A stretch of 64,000 nucleotides of DNA from 62-47 sp044463945 (GCA_044463945.1 JBIQLW010000006.1:62001-126000), one strand, 5' to 3'. Counted from the first letter of the stretch, positions 17,797-26,499 are shown. The notes: generated by a model from the sequence alone, not told the origin. A program made the numbers and translations.

Positions 17797-18735
17797 TCAT
17801 CGCTTCCGGCCCAGCAGCCAGCGAAGCGTGCCGAGAATGCCCTGCGGCGCGAAGATCATGGTGACGATGAACATGAAGCCCAGCACCATCTGCCAGCGCG
17901 CCGTGTAGGCGCTGACGACGTTTTCGAGCATGATGATCGCCGCCGCGCCGATGAACGAGCCGAACAGCGTGCCGATGCCGCCGATGATCGCCATCAGCAG
18001 ACCTTCGACCGATTGCGACAGTTGCACCGTCGAGGGGCTGACGAAATTGTTGAACAGTGCGTAGAGCGCGCCCGCGACACCGGCAAAGAAGCCGGTGACG
18101 GTGAAGGCGACGAACATATGCACCGAGGTGCCGTAGCCGAGGCTTCGCATCCGGCTTTCGCTGTCGCGAATCCCCCGCAGCGTCAGGCCGAACGGCGAGC
18201 GCACGAAACGCCAGATCAGGAACGTCATCAGCAGCACGACGGCGAGCGTCGCATAGTAGAATGCGGTCGGACTCGCGATCAGATCCGGGCGGCCGACGCC
18301 GCGAATGCCGTTCTCGCCGCCGGTGACGCTGGTCCAGCGCAGGCAGACGCCCCAGACGATCATGCCGAGCGCAAGCGTCAGCAGCAGGAAGTAGACCCCG
18401 CTGACCCGCACCGCGAACGCGGCGAAGACCGCCGCCGCCAGCGTCGCGGCAACGACGCCCAGCAGACAGCCGGCCCACACCGACCCGCCATGGACGGAGG
18501 TCCAGTAGATCACGACATAGGTCGAAATGCCGAACAGCGCGCCATGACCGAGCGAGGTCCGCCCCGCATAGCCGGCGAGGATGTCGATGGACATCGCCAG
18601 CAGCGCAAAGATCAAGATCTCGTTGGCGATGCTCATCTGATAGGACGACACCACCAGAGGCAGCGCGCCGAAGATGACGAGCACCAGCAGGAAGCCCGAG
18701 GCCGAACGCTGGATCGCCGCAATGGTGCTGCCCAT
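17797..18735 (-). CDS. livM: Branched-chain-type ABC transporter permease LivM
   Basis: Inner-membrane permease, 312 residues, with about eight to ten hydrophobic segments. The LivM signature ILAGYAGRTSLGHGALFGISTY is present, as is GLTLRGIRDSESRMRSLGY, the cytoplasmic coupling loop, and GGIGTLFGSFIGAA. The ATG overlaps the livH stop (TGATG); a GTG one codon earlier is also in frame. Forms the heterodimeric channel with LivH. Confidence 0.92.
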   Translation of the reverse strand: MGSTIAAIQRSASGFLLVLVIFGALPLVVSSYQMSIANEILIFALLAMSIDILAGYAGRTSLGHGALFGISTYVVIYWTSVHGGSVWAGCLLGVVAATLAAAVFAAFAVRVSGVYFLLLTLALGMIVWGVCLRWTSVTGGENGIRGVGRPDLIASPTAFYYATLAVVLLMTFLIWRFVRSPFGLTLRGIRDSESRMRSLGYGTSVHMFVAFTVTGFFAGVAGALYALFNNFVSPSTVQLSQSVEGLLMAIIGGIGTLFGSFIGAAAIIMLENVVSAYTARWQMVLGFMFIVTMIFAPQGILGTLRWLLGRKR

Positions 18736-19592
18736 CACGCCCTCCCGAACAGGCCGAGCGGACGGAAGGCGAGGATCGCGGCCATGGGTCCGAAGATGAC
18801 GAAATAGGCCAGTTCAGGGAACATGACCTGGCCGATGGTGTTCAGCATACCGACCAGCAGCGCCCCCACCGCCGCGCCCACCAGGCTGCCGCTGCCGCCG
18901 ATGATGACGATCGCCAGCGAAAAGACCAGGATCTCGGAATCCGCCGTCGGATAAAGCGTGAGGAATGCGCCGCCGATCGTGCCGCCGAGCCCGGCGAGCG
19001 AGGCGCCGAGCATCGAGGTCGCGAGAAAAACCCGGCGGATGTTGATGCCCATCGCCTCGACCATTTCGGCATCATCGACGCCGGCGCGGATCAGCGCGCC
19101 GAGGCGCGTGCGATTGAGCAGCAGCCACAGCGCGATGAAGACGAAAATCCCCAGCCCCAGCACGAACAGGCGATAGGTCGGATAATAGATGCCCGCGAAA
19201 CGCACCGCGCCACGCAGCGCCGCCGGGATCTGCACCGAAAAGGTATCGCCGCCCCAGATCACCAGCGCGATATCGTTCAACACGAAGGCGACGCCGAGCG
19301 TGAGCAGCACCTCGCGCAGCACGAAGCCCCGCACGAAGCGCAGCAGGCCCTGATCGATCATCAGCCCTAGGAACGCCACGAACAGCATCGACGCCACCAG
19401 GCCCAGAACGAAATTGCCGGTGCCGAGCGTGACCGAATAGCCGATGTAGCCGCCGAACAGATAGAGCGCGCCGTGCGCCAGATTGACGATGCGCAACAGG
19501 CCGAAGATCAGCGTGAAGCCGGACGCAACGATAAAGAGCAGCGCCGCCAACGTCAGTCCGTTGAGTATCTGGACGAGGTTGAGGCTCGCCAC
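18735..19592 (-). CDS. livH: Branched-chain-type ABC transporter permease LivH
   Basis: Inner-membrane permease, 285 residues. The N-terminus LVQILNGLTLAALLFIVASGFTLIFGLLRIVNLAHGA is the standard LivH opening. The coupling loop RTRLGALIRAGVDDAEMVEAMGINI and the GGSGSLVGAAVGALLVG segment near the C-terminus are also present. It starts only three bases after the stop of the upstream deacetylase gene, so translation is probably coupled to it. Confidence 0.92.
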   Translation of the reverse strand: MASLNLVQILNGLTLAALLFIVASGFTLIFGLLRIVNLAHGALYLFGGYIGYSVTLGTGNFVLGLVASMLFVAFLGLMIDQGLLRFVRGFVLREVLLTLGVAFVLNDIALVIWGGDTFSVQIPAALRGAVRFAGIYYPTYRLFVLGLGIFVFIALWLLLNRTRLGALIRAGVDDAEMVEAMGINIRRVFLATSMLGASLAGLGGTIGGAFLTLYPTADSEILVFSLAIVIIGGSGSLVGAAVGALLVGMLNTIGQVMFPELAYFVIFGPMAAILAFRPLGLFGRA

Positions 19593-19595
19593 GAA

Positions 19596-20486
19596 CTAGC
19601 CTCCGCCCGCCAGGGCATCCGGGCGCTCGCTCAGATACCAGTCGTAAATCTGCTCGCCGGTCCAGAACGCGACGTCCGGCAAGCGGCTGATTTTCTCAAG
19701 AATGCGCCGGAAGTGTTTGGCGCGATGCGGCGCGCCCATGATGTAGGGATGGACCACCAGCGCCATCACGCGCGCCGAACTCGCGCTGTCGTGATAGATC
19801 TGTTCGAACTGATCCATCGCCCGGTCGTGGTACTCGCCGGCCTTGTGATGCTGGATCAGCATCATGGCGACGTCGTTGCACTCCTGCGTGTAGGGAATAT
19901 TGACGATGGGCTTGGTGCGCGTCTTCAGCACGACAGGCTGATCGTCCAGCACCCAGTCGCAGACATATGAGAATCCTTCCTCCACCAGAAGATCGGGCGT
20001 CTCCCAGGTTTCTGTCAGGCCGGGCCCAAGCCATCCGCGCGGCGCCTTGCCGGTGAACTGCCTGATCGCCTGCGCGGTCTTGCGAATGTCCTCGCGCTCG
20101 TCGGGGACCTTCTGCATGTTCTTCTGGCCGAAGCCGTGCCCCATGAACTCCCACTTGCGCTCCAGCGCGGCGCGCGAGATCGCCTCATAGGTCTCGACCG
20201 CCTTGCCGTTGATCGCCAGCACCGCCCTGATGCCGTGATTGTCGAGCGCTTCAAGCAGACGCCAGAAGCCGACGCGGTTGCCGTATTCGTGCCATGCCCA
20301 GTTCGGAATATCGGGCAGCGGCGCACCGCCCGCCGGCGGCGTCAGCACGGTGCGCGGCATGGTCTCGCGCGGGTCCCACTCCTCGATGTTGACGATCACC
20401 CACACCACCATGCGCGCCTTGCCCGGCAGCTTCAGCGGCTTGCGATCGACGATTGCCGAATACGAAATTCGTTCCTGCGGCAACAC
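19596..20486 (-). CDS. PuuE-like polysaccharide deacetylase family protein, copy 2
   Basis: A 296-residue paralogue of the protein at 11537-12433. Shared blocks are MVVWVIVNIEEWDPRETMP, DIPNWAWHEYGNRVGFWR, INGKAVE, MGHGFGQKNMQ, GWLGPGLTETWETPDLLVEEG, CDWVLDDQP and ALVVHPYIMGAPHR. Motif 2 reads HGFGQKNMQ, with Gln where copy 1 has its second His, so the two copies may differ in metal use or substrate. The start is a GTG at 20486, two bases after the FAH gene. Having both copies in one operon suggests two related cyclic amide or imide steps, or a heteromer; both ideas are inference. Confidence 0.8.
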   Translation of the reverse strand: MLPQERISYSAIVDRKPLKLPGKARMVVWVIVNIEEWDPRETMPRTVLTPPAGGAPLPDIPNWAWHEYGNRVGFWRLLEALDNHGIRAVLAINGKAVETYEAISRAALERKWEFMGHGFGQKNMQKVPDEREDIRKTAQAIRQFTGKAPRGWLGPGLTETWETPDLLVEEGFSYVCDWVLDDQPVVLKTRTKPIVNIPYTQECNDVAMMLIQHHKAGEYHDRAMDQFEQIYHDSASSARVMALVVHPYIMGAPHRAKHFRRILEKISRLPDVAFWTGEQIYDWYLSERPDALAGGG

Positions 20487-20488
20487 GA

Positions 20489-21181
20489 TCAGGACTCCTT
20501 TCCGACAATGGAGAACGCAAGCGGCGCGAGCCCTTCCACCGAAACCACGAGCCTGTCGCCCGGCACGATGGGTCCGACACCCGCCGGAGTGCCGGTCATG
20601 ATCAGGTCACCGGCCTGCAACCGATAGGATTTCGAAAGGTTCGCGATGATCTCCGGCGTGTTCCAGATCATCTGGCTCAGATCGCCCCGCTGACGCTCGA
20701 CGCCGTTGACCGATAGCGAAATCGCGCCGCGCAGCCGATGCCCGACGTCGGCGACCGGATGGATGGCGCCGCACGGCGCCGACTGATCGAACGCCTTGCC
20801 GATCTCCCATGGCAACCCGGCCTTGAACGACTCGCGCTGCCGGTCACGCCGCGTCAGATCGACGCCGACGGCATATCCAAAGACGACATCCAGCGCGCGA
20901 TCCACCGGAACGTCCACGGCTTCAGCGCCGATCGCGACCACCAGTTCGGCCTCGAACTGAAGATCTTCGGTCTGCGGCGGATAGGCGACGTCGGCGCCGC
21001 CGGCCACCACCGCATCCGCCGGCTTCTGGAAAAAGAACGGCGGATCGCGCTCGTCGCCTTCCTTCATCTCGCGAATATGCGCGACGTAGTTTCGTCCCAC
21101 GCAATAAACGCGCCGAACCGGGAATTGATCCTCTCGCCCGACAATGGGCAGCGCGGCAATTCGCGGACTGAAAACAAACAT
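20489..21181 (-). CDS. Fumarylacetoacetate hydrolase (FAH) family protein
   Basis: A 230-residue metal-dependent hydrolase or decarboxylase of the FAH superfamily. Motifs seen: VYCVGRNYVAHIREM (active-site His), PFFFQKPADAVV, LQFEAELVVAIG (metal-binding Glu residues), FGYAVGVDLTRRDRQ (metal Asp), GKAFDQSAPCG and DLIMTGTPAGVGP. This short form resembles fumarylpyruvate, acylpyruvate or 2-oxo-hexenedioate type enzymes acting on ring-cleavage products. It is the first gene of the operon, facing the divergent GntR regulator. The ATG at 21181 gives the usual family N-terminus. Confidence 0.87.
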   Translation of the reverse strand: MFVFSPRIAALPIVGREDQFPVRRVYCVGRNYVAHIREMKEGDERDPPFFFQKPADAVVAGGADVAYPPQTEDLQFEAELVVAIGAEAVDVPVDRALDVVFGYAVGVDLTRRDRQRESFKAGLPWEIGKAFDQSAPCGAIHPVADVGHRLRGAISLSVNGVERQRGDLSQMIWNTPEIIANLSKSYRLQAGDLIMTGTPAGVGPIVPGDRLVVSVEGLAPLAFSIVGKES

Positions 21182-21260
21182 GGATGCAGCCTGCCGAACA
21201 TGGTGACGGCAAACGCCGGCCCGCAGAACAGCGACCGGCGCCCTCCTTTTCAACAATCAA

Positions 21261-21303
21261 ATTATACAATCTTTATTCTGTCAACCAAAGATGTATACAT
21301 CTT
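21261..21303. promoter_or_regulatory. Candidate GntR-type operator pair in the divergent FAH/gntR promoter
   Basis: A perfect 16-base palindrome AAGATGTATACATCTT lies at 21288-21303, with nearly symmetric CCA...TGG flanks. About 30 bases away, ATTATACAAT at 21261-21270 resembles it. The core GTATAC is the classical centre of FadR/GntR-subfamily operators. The gap serves both the minus-strand operon (start 21181) and the plus-strand regulator (start 21443), so bound regulator could control both. Assignment as this GntR's site is inference from motif and position. Confidence 0.6.
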
Positions 21304-21442
21304 GGCAAGACCACAACCTCAGCCGCGTTGCTCCGGCGTCGGCCGGTCGCCGCTTCGGGTCCGTTTGAATCAACTCGGCCTTTCCATCCGATGCGGGAAT
21401 ATGCCATTAATCCCGACTTGAACCCCAGCGAAGAGCCCGCCG

Positions 21443-22165
21443 ATGGCGCCCCGCCCCCGCCGATCCATGACACTCCCCGAGGAGGAAACCCTCACGCGAA
21501 GTGTATCCATAACCGATACGCTTCGCTCCTCCATCCTCGCCGGCGAATTCAAACCGGGCGAGCGAATCTATGAAGTCAATCTGTCGGAGCAGCTCGACGT
21601 TTCGCGAACGCCGATCCGCGAAGCCTTGAAGGTTCTCGCCGGCGAGGGGCTGCTGGACTACATCCCGAACCGGGGCTATCACGTCCGCGAATATTCGGTC
21701 GATGATATCGTCCAGGCCTATGAGATTCGCGCCGCGCTCGAAGGGCTCGCGGCAAGGCGCGCAGCACAACTCGGCATGTCCGCCGAGGAACGCGCGATCG
21801 TCGAAGCCGCGCTGCGCGATGGCGAGATCCTTCTGAACAAGAGCCGGCTCTCGGCCGTGGACCGCAACCAGTACGGCATCATCAACACCGCGATCCATAG
21901 CGCGATTCATGCCGCGGGGCAGTCGCGTATGCTGCGCGACATGCTGCGCCAGTCGCAACAGATCGCGCCGTCCTCGCATCGCAACGTCATTGCCTTCGAG
22001 CTATCGGACGTGCGCCGCCGCCACGACGACCATCACCGCATCTATGAAGCCATTCTCTGCCGCGACGCCGGCCGCGCCGAGTTGCTCATGCGCGACCACG
22101 TCGAGAGCATCAAGGTCTCGCTGCTCCGCTCGATCTCGCGGGACCTGCTGCCCCGACGATCCTGA
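21443..22165 (+). CDS. GntR family transcriptional regulator, FCD (FadR-like) type
   Basis: A 240-residue regulator. N-terminal winged helix at about residues 18-85: ITDTLRSSILAGEFKPGERIYEVNLSEQLDVSRTPIREALKVLAGEGLL, the classic GntR DNA-binding sequence. The rest is an all-helical FCD effector domain with YEIRAALEGLAARRAA and conserved His residues (HSAIHAAG, HHRIYEAI) that in relatives bind a metal and a carboxylate ligand. It is divergent from the FAH-deacetylase-liv operon and probably represses it until a pathway carboxylate binds. The molybdenum hydroxylase genes follow 287 bases downstream. Confidence 0.92.
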   Translation: MAPRPRRSMTLPEEETLTRSVSITDTLRSSILAGEFKPGERIYEVNLSEQLDVSRTPIREALKVLAGEGLLDYIPNRGYHVREYSVDDIVQAYEIRAALEGLAARRAAQLGMSAEERAIVEAALRDGEILLNKSRLSAVDRNQYGIINTAIHSAIHAAGQSRMLRDMLRQSQQIAPSSHRNVIAFELSDVRRRHDDHHRIYEAILCRDAGRAELLMRDHVESIKVSLLRSISRDLLPRRS

Positions 22166-22452
22166 CATCAGGGCGATCGCCGCTTTCGCCTCGCGACGAG
22201 CTTATTCCGGCTCAGCGTTTTCCTTTGGGACGCGTTCGCAATGCCGCTCTGAAGCAGCAGAACACTATCGCCCTGTCGAGGGCGCGAACGGTCCGATCCG
22301 CAGGTTAAATTCGACCCCTCCCATCGGGAACCTTGGCCCGATTGTCCGGCTGCCTCGCCATGCATTGATCACCGCCGCGCCCGCCGAAGCGTCGCGAAGG
22401 AACGTCCCGGCCCGCGCCGAATTGAATCCCACCGGATCCACGGAGAATGCAT

Positions 22453-22975
22453 ATGGCAAACTCACAGGCCCCCGCTACGGCCGTGGCATCAGATCGGACG
22501 ACACCACCCATGCAGAAGGTTGTCGTCACCCTTCTCGTCAACGGCGCCGAAACGGAACTTGAGATCGCACCGTGGACGACGCTGCTGGATGCCCTGCGCG
22601 ACCGGCTGCATCTGACAGGAACCAAGAAAGGCTGCGACCATGGCCAGTGCGGCGCCTGCACCGTGCTGCTCAACGGGCGACCGATCAACGCCTGCCTCGC
22701 GCTGGCGGTGATGCAGGATGGCGCCGAAGTCACCACCATAGAAGGCCTCGCTCATGACGGAATCCTCCACGGTGCAACAGGCCTTTATCGATCACGATGC
22801 CTTCCAGTGCGGCTACTGCACGCCGGGACAGATCTGCTCGGCGGTCGGCCTGATTAACGACGGCAGGGCCAGAACCCGCGACGAAATCCGCGAGACGATG
22901 AGCGGCAACATCTGCCGCTGCGGCGCCTACCCCAATATCGTGGCGGCAATCGAGCAGGCGGTGAAGGCAATATGA
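22453..22975 (+). pseudogene. paoA: Aldehyde oxidoreductase [2Fe-2S] subunit, PaoA-like, split by a frameshift
   Basis: Electron-transfer subunit of a PaoABC-type molybdenum enzyme. The first frame (to 22857) gives the plant-type ferredoxin domain with GTKKGCDHGQCGACTVLLNG and NAC, then runs out of family sequence after GLAHDGILH. The +1 frame from an ATG at 22754 continues with VQQAFIDHDAFQCGYCTPGQICSAVG and SGNICRCGAYPNI, the second [2Fe-2S] domain, ending at 22975. The join falls at 22770/22771, where a family-typical HPVQQ would need two more bases. It may be a true mutation, a read error, or two separately made domains through the internal ATG. GGAG precedes the ATG at 22453. No Tat signal is visible, unlike E. 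coli PaoA. Confidence 0.82.
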
Positions 22976-23988
22976 ACAGCTTCCAGTATATCCGCGCACA
23001 GGATGTCGCTGACGCTCTGAGGCAATCGGCCACTGACCGGTCAACCCGGTTCATTGCCGGTGGTACAAACCTCGTCGACCTGATGAAATATGACGTCGAG
23101 CATCCTGCTCGTTTGATCGACATTTCACATCTGCCGCTGCGAGCGATCGATGAAACGCCGGACGGAGGACTTCGCATCGGCGCTCTGGTGCCGAACTCGG
23201 ACCTCGCATGGCATCCGCGAGTGAAGGATCGCTACCCTCTCTTGTCGAGCGCCCTTCTTGCGGGTGCTTCGACGCAGCTTCGCAACATGGCGTCCACCGG
23301 CGGCAATCTGCTGCAACGCACGCGCTGTCTGTACTTCTACGACGTTGCTACGCCCTGCAACAAACGCGAACCCGGCAGCGGATGTTCGGCTATCGGCGGC
23401 ATCAACCGGATCAACGCGATTCTCGGAACCAGCGATGCCTGCATCGCCACGCATCCGTCCGATATGTGCGTCGCGTTGGCGGCGCTCGATGCCACCGTTC
23501 ATGTCACAGGCCCCGATGGCGCGCGCACGATCCCGATGGCGGATTTCCATCGTCTGCCCGGCGATATGCCCGAACGCGATACGAACCTCGAGGCCGATGA
23601 GATCGTCACGGCGATTGAACTTCCCGCGAACGGCTTTCGCACGAACCATACCTACCTGAAAATTCGCGACCGCCTGTCATATGCCTTCGCGCTGGTTTCC
23701 GTCGCCGCCGCATTCGAGATCGACAACGGCATCATCCGTCAAGCCAGACTGGCGCTCGGTGGCGTCGCCCACAAGCCCTGGCGCGATCCGGAGGCCGAAA
23801 CAGCTCTGATAGGCCAGCCCATCGATCAGAGGACGTTCGCGAAGGCCGCTGATATCGTCCTGCGTAACGCAAAGGGATACGGCCACAATGATTTCAAGAT
23901 CGATCTCGCCCGGCGCACCGTCATTCGCGCTCTGAACCAGGCGGCGCGGGGCACGCCGCAATCGCAGTCGGACAAGAGGATCGCGTGA
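22972..23988 (+). CDS. paoB: Aldehyde oxidoreductase FAD-binding subunit with [4Fe-4S] site, PaoB-like
   Basis: A 338-residue flavoprotein subunit of the xanthine oxidase family. FAD blocks are RFIAGGTNLVDLMK and LRNMASTGGNLLQRTRC. Four Cys residues at about 119, 129, 138 and 157 lie in RCLYFYDVATPCNKREPGSGC and SDACIATHPSD, matching the insertion that binds an extra [4Fe-4S] cluster in E. coli PaoB and related 4-hydroxybenzoyl-CoA reductase-like subunits. Its ATG overlaps the small-subunit stop (ATGA) and its own stop overlaps the start of the large subunit, so the three cistrons are coupled. This subunit looks intact. Confidence 0.9.
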   Translation: MNSFQYIRAQDVADALRQSATDRSTRFIAGGTNLVDLMKYDVEHPARLIDISHLPLRAIDETPDGGLRIGALVPNSDLAWHPRVKDRYPLLSSALLAGASTQLRNMASTGGNLLQRTRCLYFYDVATPCNKREPGSGCSAIGGINRINAILGTSDACIATHPSDMCVALAALDATVHVTGPDGARTIPMADFHRLPGDMPERDTNLEADEIVTAIELPANGFRTNHTYLKIRDRLSYAFALVSVAAAFEIDNGIIRQARLALGGVAHKPWRDPEAETALIGQPIDQRTFAKAADIVLRNAKGYGHNDFKIDLARRTVIRALNQAARGTPQSQSDKRIA

Positions 23989-26363
23989 GCGTCCAGGACA
24001 CGACCCGCCCGCGGCGAAAACCCTCCGGTCCGGCAGGCATCAACCGCCGCAACCTGCTCAAGGGCACCGCGGCATTCGGCGTCCTCGCAAGCGAGGCGTC
24101 GCAGAGAACGGCAACCGCCAAGACGACCGGATGGATGAGACAAGCGAGTTTACCGATGACCCGTTACACCGGCACAGCAACATCCCGCATCGACGGACGC
24201 GACAAGGTCACCGGCATCGCGCGCTATGCGGCGGAGTTTGACGCGCCCGACCTTGCCCATGCCAGCGTGGTGACCTCGCCGATCGCAAAGGGTCGCATCA
24301 CGCAGATCGACATAACGCCGGCGATGAAGGTGGAAGGTGTCATCGCCGTGCTCACGCACCAGAATCGCCCCGCCATGGCAGACGATGACGAAGCCTACAG
24401 GGACGCCGTTGCCCCCGAGACGGGCTCCCCGTTTCGGCCGCTGTATGACGACCGGATCAAGTTCAGCGGCCAGCCGGTGGCGCTGGTGCTGGCTGAGGAT
24501 ATTGAGACGGCAAGCTACGCAGCCTCCCTTGTCCGTGTTGCATATGATGAGGAGCCGCATGTCACCGATATCGTTCGGGAGCGCGGCAGCGCCGTCGCGC
24601 TCAAGCCGCCTGCCAAACCGCGCGGAAATGCCGCGAAGGTTTTCGCGGAATCGGCTGTCCGACATCAGGCCGACTATTTCGTCCCGGTCGAGCATCACAA
24701 TCCGATGGAGCTGTTTGCCTCCACCGCCATCTGGGAGAATGGAAAGCTGACCGTCTATGACAAGACCCAGGGCGTGCAGAACGTTCACGGCTATTTGCGT
24801 GAGGTATTCGAATGCGATTCCGGTGACATCCGCGTCGTATCGCCTTACGTCGGCGGCGCGTTCGGGTCGGGTCTGCGGCCCGCACATCAGGCTGCGCTTG
24901 CTGTGCTGGCTGCCCGCGCGATTCGTCGCTCGGTGCGCCTCGTCCTGACGCGTCAACAGATGTACACGGTCGGCTATCGGCCGGCGATGATTCAGCGCAT
25001 CCGGATCGGCGCAACGGCCGACGGCGCGCTGAATGCGATCACCCACGACGCGGTGACATCGACATCGCAGTATGAGGACTTCCATCGCAACGAAACGACA
25101 TGGTCGAGCCTTCTTTATCAGAGCGAAACGGCCAGCTACGACCATAAGCTCGCCCATCTCGATCTTCCCACCGGCTGCGACATGCGGGCGCCGAGCGCGG
25201 CGACCGGCGTGTATGCGCTGGAAGCGGCGATGGATGAGCTGGCGGTTACGCTCAAAATGGACCCGATCGAACTGCGGCTGAAATGCTACTCCGATCGCGA
25301 CCAAAGCAACGGTCTGCCTTTCAGCAGCAAGAACTTGCGTGAATGCTACCGCCAGGGCGCGGAGGCCTTCGGCTGGAGCCGGCGCAACCCCGCGCCCCGC
25401 GCGATGCGGGAGGGTCACGAACTGATCGGCTGGGGCATGGCGACGGGGGTGTGGGAGGCATTGCAGATGCCGATCACCGTCCGGATCGTCCTCACGTCGA
25501 ACGGCCACGCTGACGTCTCGTGCGCAACCGCCGACATCGGCACCGGGACCTATACGATCATGGCGCAGGTGGCCGCCGACGTGCTCGGCCTTCCGCTCGA
25601 GGCGATCTCGATCAAGCTCGGCGATTCAACGCTTCCGCAATCGCCGGTCGAGGGCGGATCATGGATGGCGGCCTCGGCCTCCAATGGCATTGTTACCACC
25701 GGCAAGGCGATCCGCGACGATCTCCTGAAGCTGGCGCAGCGCATCCCCGGCTCATCATTCAAGGGCTTGAGCAGCGACGACGTGGTGCTCGCCAATGGCG
25801 CGCTCGCATCGCGAGCCAACGGCCAGGATGCCATTACAATCGCCGACCTGATGCGCTCGGCAAGCATTGAGCGGATCGAGCGCGAGGAAAAGACGACATT
25901 CGCCAAGGATGATGCCCACGCTCACAACACCCATTCGGCGATCTTCGCAGAGGTGAAGGTCGACGAGGACATCGGCGTGATCCGCGTCACCCGCATCGTC
26001 AGCGCCGTCGCGGCCGGACGCATTCTCAACCTCAAGACCGCGCGCAGCCAAGTGATGGGCGGCATGGTGTGGGGGATCGGCATGGCGCTACACGAGGAAA
26101 CGCTGATCGATCATCGCTTCGGGCGAATGATGAATGCCAACATCGCCGAGTACCACGTTCCGGTGAACGCCGACGTTCACGACATCGATGTGATCTTCGT
26201 CGACGAGCAGGACGAATTCGTCAACCCGATGGGAATCAAGGGGCTTGGGGAGATCGGGATCGTCGGCGTTCCGGCCGCGATCGCCAATGCCGTCTATCAT
26301 GCGACAGGCGTGCGCGTGCGGGATCTTCCCATTACGCTCGACAAGCTGACGCGAACAGCCTGA
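23985..26363 (+). CDS. paoC: Aldehyde oxidoreductase molybdopterin-binding subunit, PaoC-like
   Basis: A 792-residue catalytic subunit carrying molybdenum cofactor. Family blocks: SRIDGRDKVTGIARYAAEFD, VSPYVGGAFGSGLRP (Moco loop), MRAPSAATGVYALEAAMDELA, ADIGTGTYTIMAQVAADVLG, VEGGSWMAASASNG and GIKGLGEIGIVGVPAAIANAVYHATG, in which the Glu (about residue 756) is the catalytic base. E. coli PaoC oxidises aromatic aldehydes to acids in the periplasm. Unlike that protein, this one has about 60 extra N-terminal residues with a twin-arginine motif NRRNLLKGTAAFGV at 20-33, so export of the complex may rely on this subunit. Substrate unknown. Confidence 0.9.
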   Translation: MSVQDTTRPRRKPSGPAGINRRNLLKGTAAFGVLASEASQRTATAKTTGWMRQASLPMTRYTGTATSRIDGRDKVTGIARYAAEFDAPDLAHASVVTSPIAKGRITQIDITPAMKVEGVIAVLTHQNRPAMADDDEAYRDAVAPETGSPFRPLYDDRIKFSGQPVALVLAEDIETASYAASLVRVAYDEEPHVTDIVRERGSAVALKPPAKPRGNAAKVFAESAVRHQADYFVPVEHHNPMELFASTAIWENGKLTVYDKTQGVQNVHGYLREVFECDSGDIRVVSPYVGGAFGSGLRPAHQAALAVLAARAIRRSVRLVLTRQQMYTVGYRPAMIQRIRIGATADGALNAITHDAVTSTSQYEDFHRNETTWSSLLYQSETASYDHKLAHLDLPTGCDMRAPSAATGVYALEAAMDELAVTLKMDPIELRLKCYSDRDQSNGLPFSSKNLRECYRQGAEAFGWSRRNPAPRAMREGHELIGWGMATGVWEALQMPITVRIVLTSNGHADVSCATADIGTGTYTIMAQVAADVLGLPLEAISIKLGDSTLPQSPVEGGSWMAASASNGIVTTGKAIRDDLLKLAQRIPGSSFKGLSSDDVVLANGALASRANGQDAITIADLMRSASIERIEREEKTTFAKDDAHAHNTHSAIFAEVKVDEDIGVIRVTRIVSAVAAGRILNLKTARSQVMGGMVWGIGMALHEETLIDHRFGRMMNANIAEYHVPVNADVHDIDVIFVDEQDEFVNPMGIKGLGEIGIVGVPAAIANAVYHATGVRVRDLPITLDKLTRTA

Positions 26364-26416
26364 GGGCCGACTGCCGAAGCCTCCTTTTCCCGCCATCCGG
26401 TGCGAGCCTCCGATCG

Positions 26417-26441
26417 GGAACCATCGATCGCTCGAAGCATT
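26417..26441 (+). promoter_or_regulatory. EcfG-type promoter upstream of treZ
   Basis: GGAAC at 26417-26421, a 16-base spacer, then CATT at 26438-26441, against the alphaproteobacterial general-stress consensus GGAAC-N16-CGTT. It is 58 bases before the treZ ATG. The -35 is perfect and the -10 has one mismatch. Trehalose genes are common targets of this sigma factor. Confidence 0.5.
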
Positions 26442-26499
26442 GGCTTATCAGCAGGGCCTTTTTCGGACATCGCCCGCATTCCCAACCGCTGAGAACTGC

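Noticed and set aside
22754..22857. Programmed +1 ribosomal frameshift in the paoA-like gene
   Set aside because: There is no slippery codon followed by a stop near the join; the first frame stays open for about 87 more bases, unlike known +1 sites.
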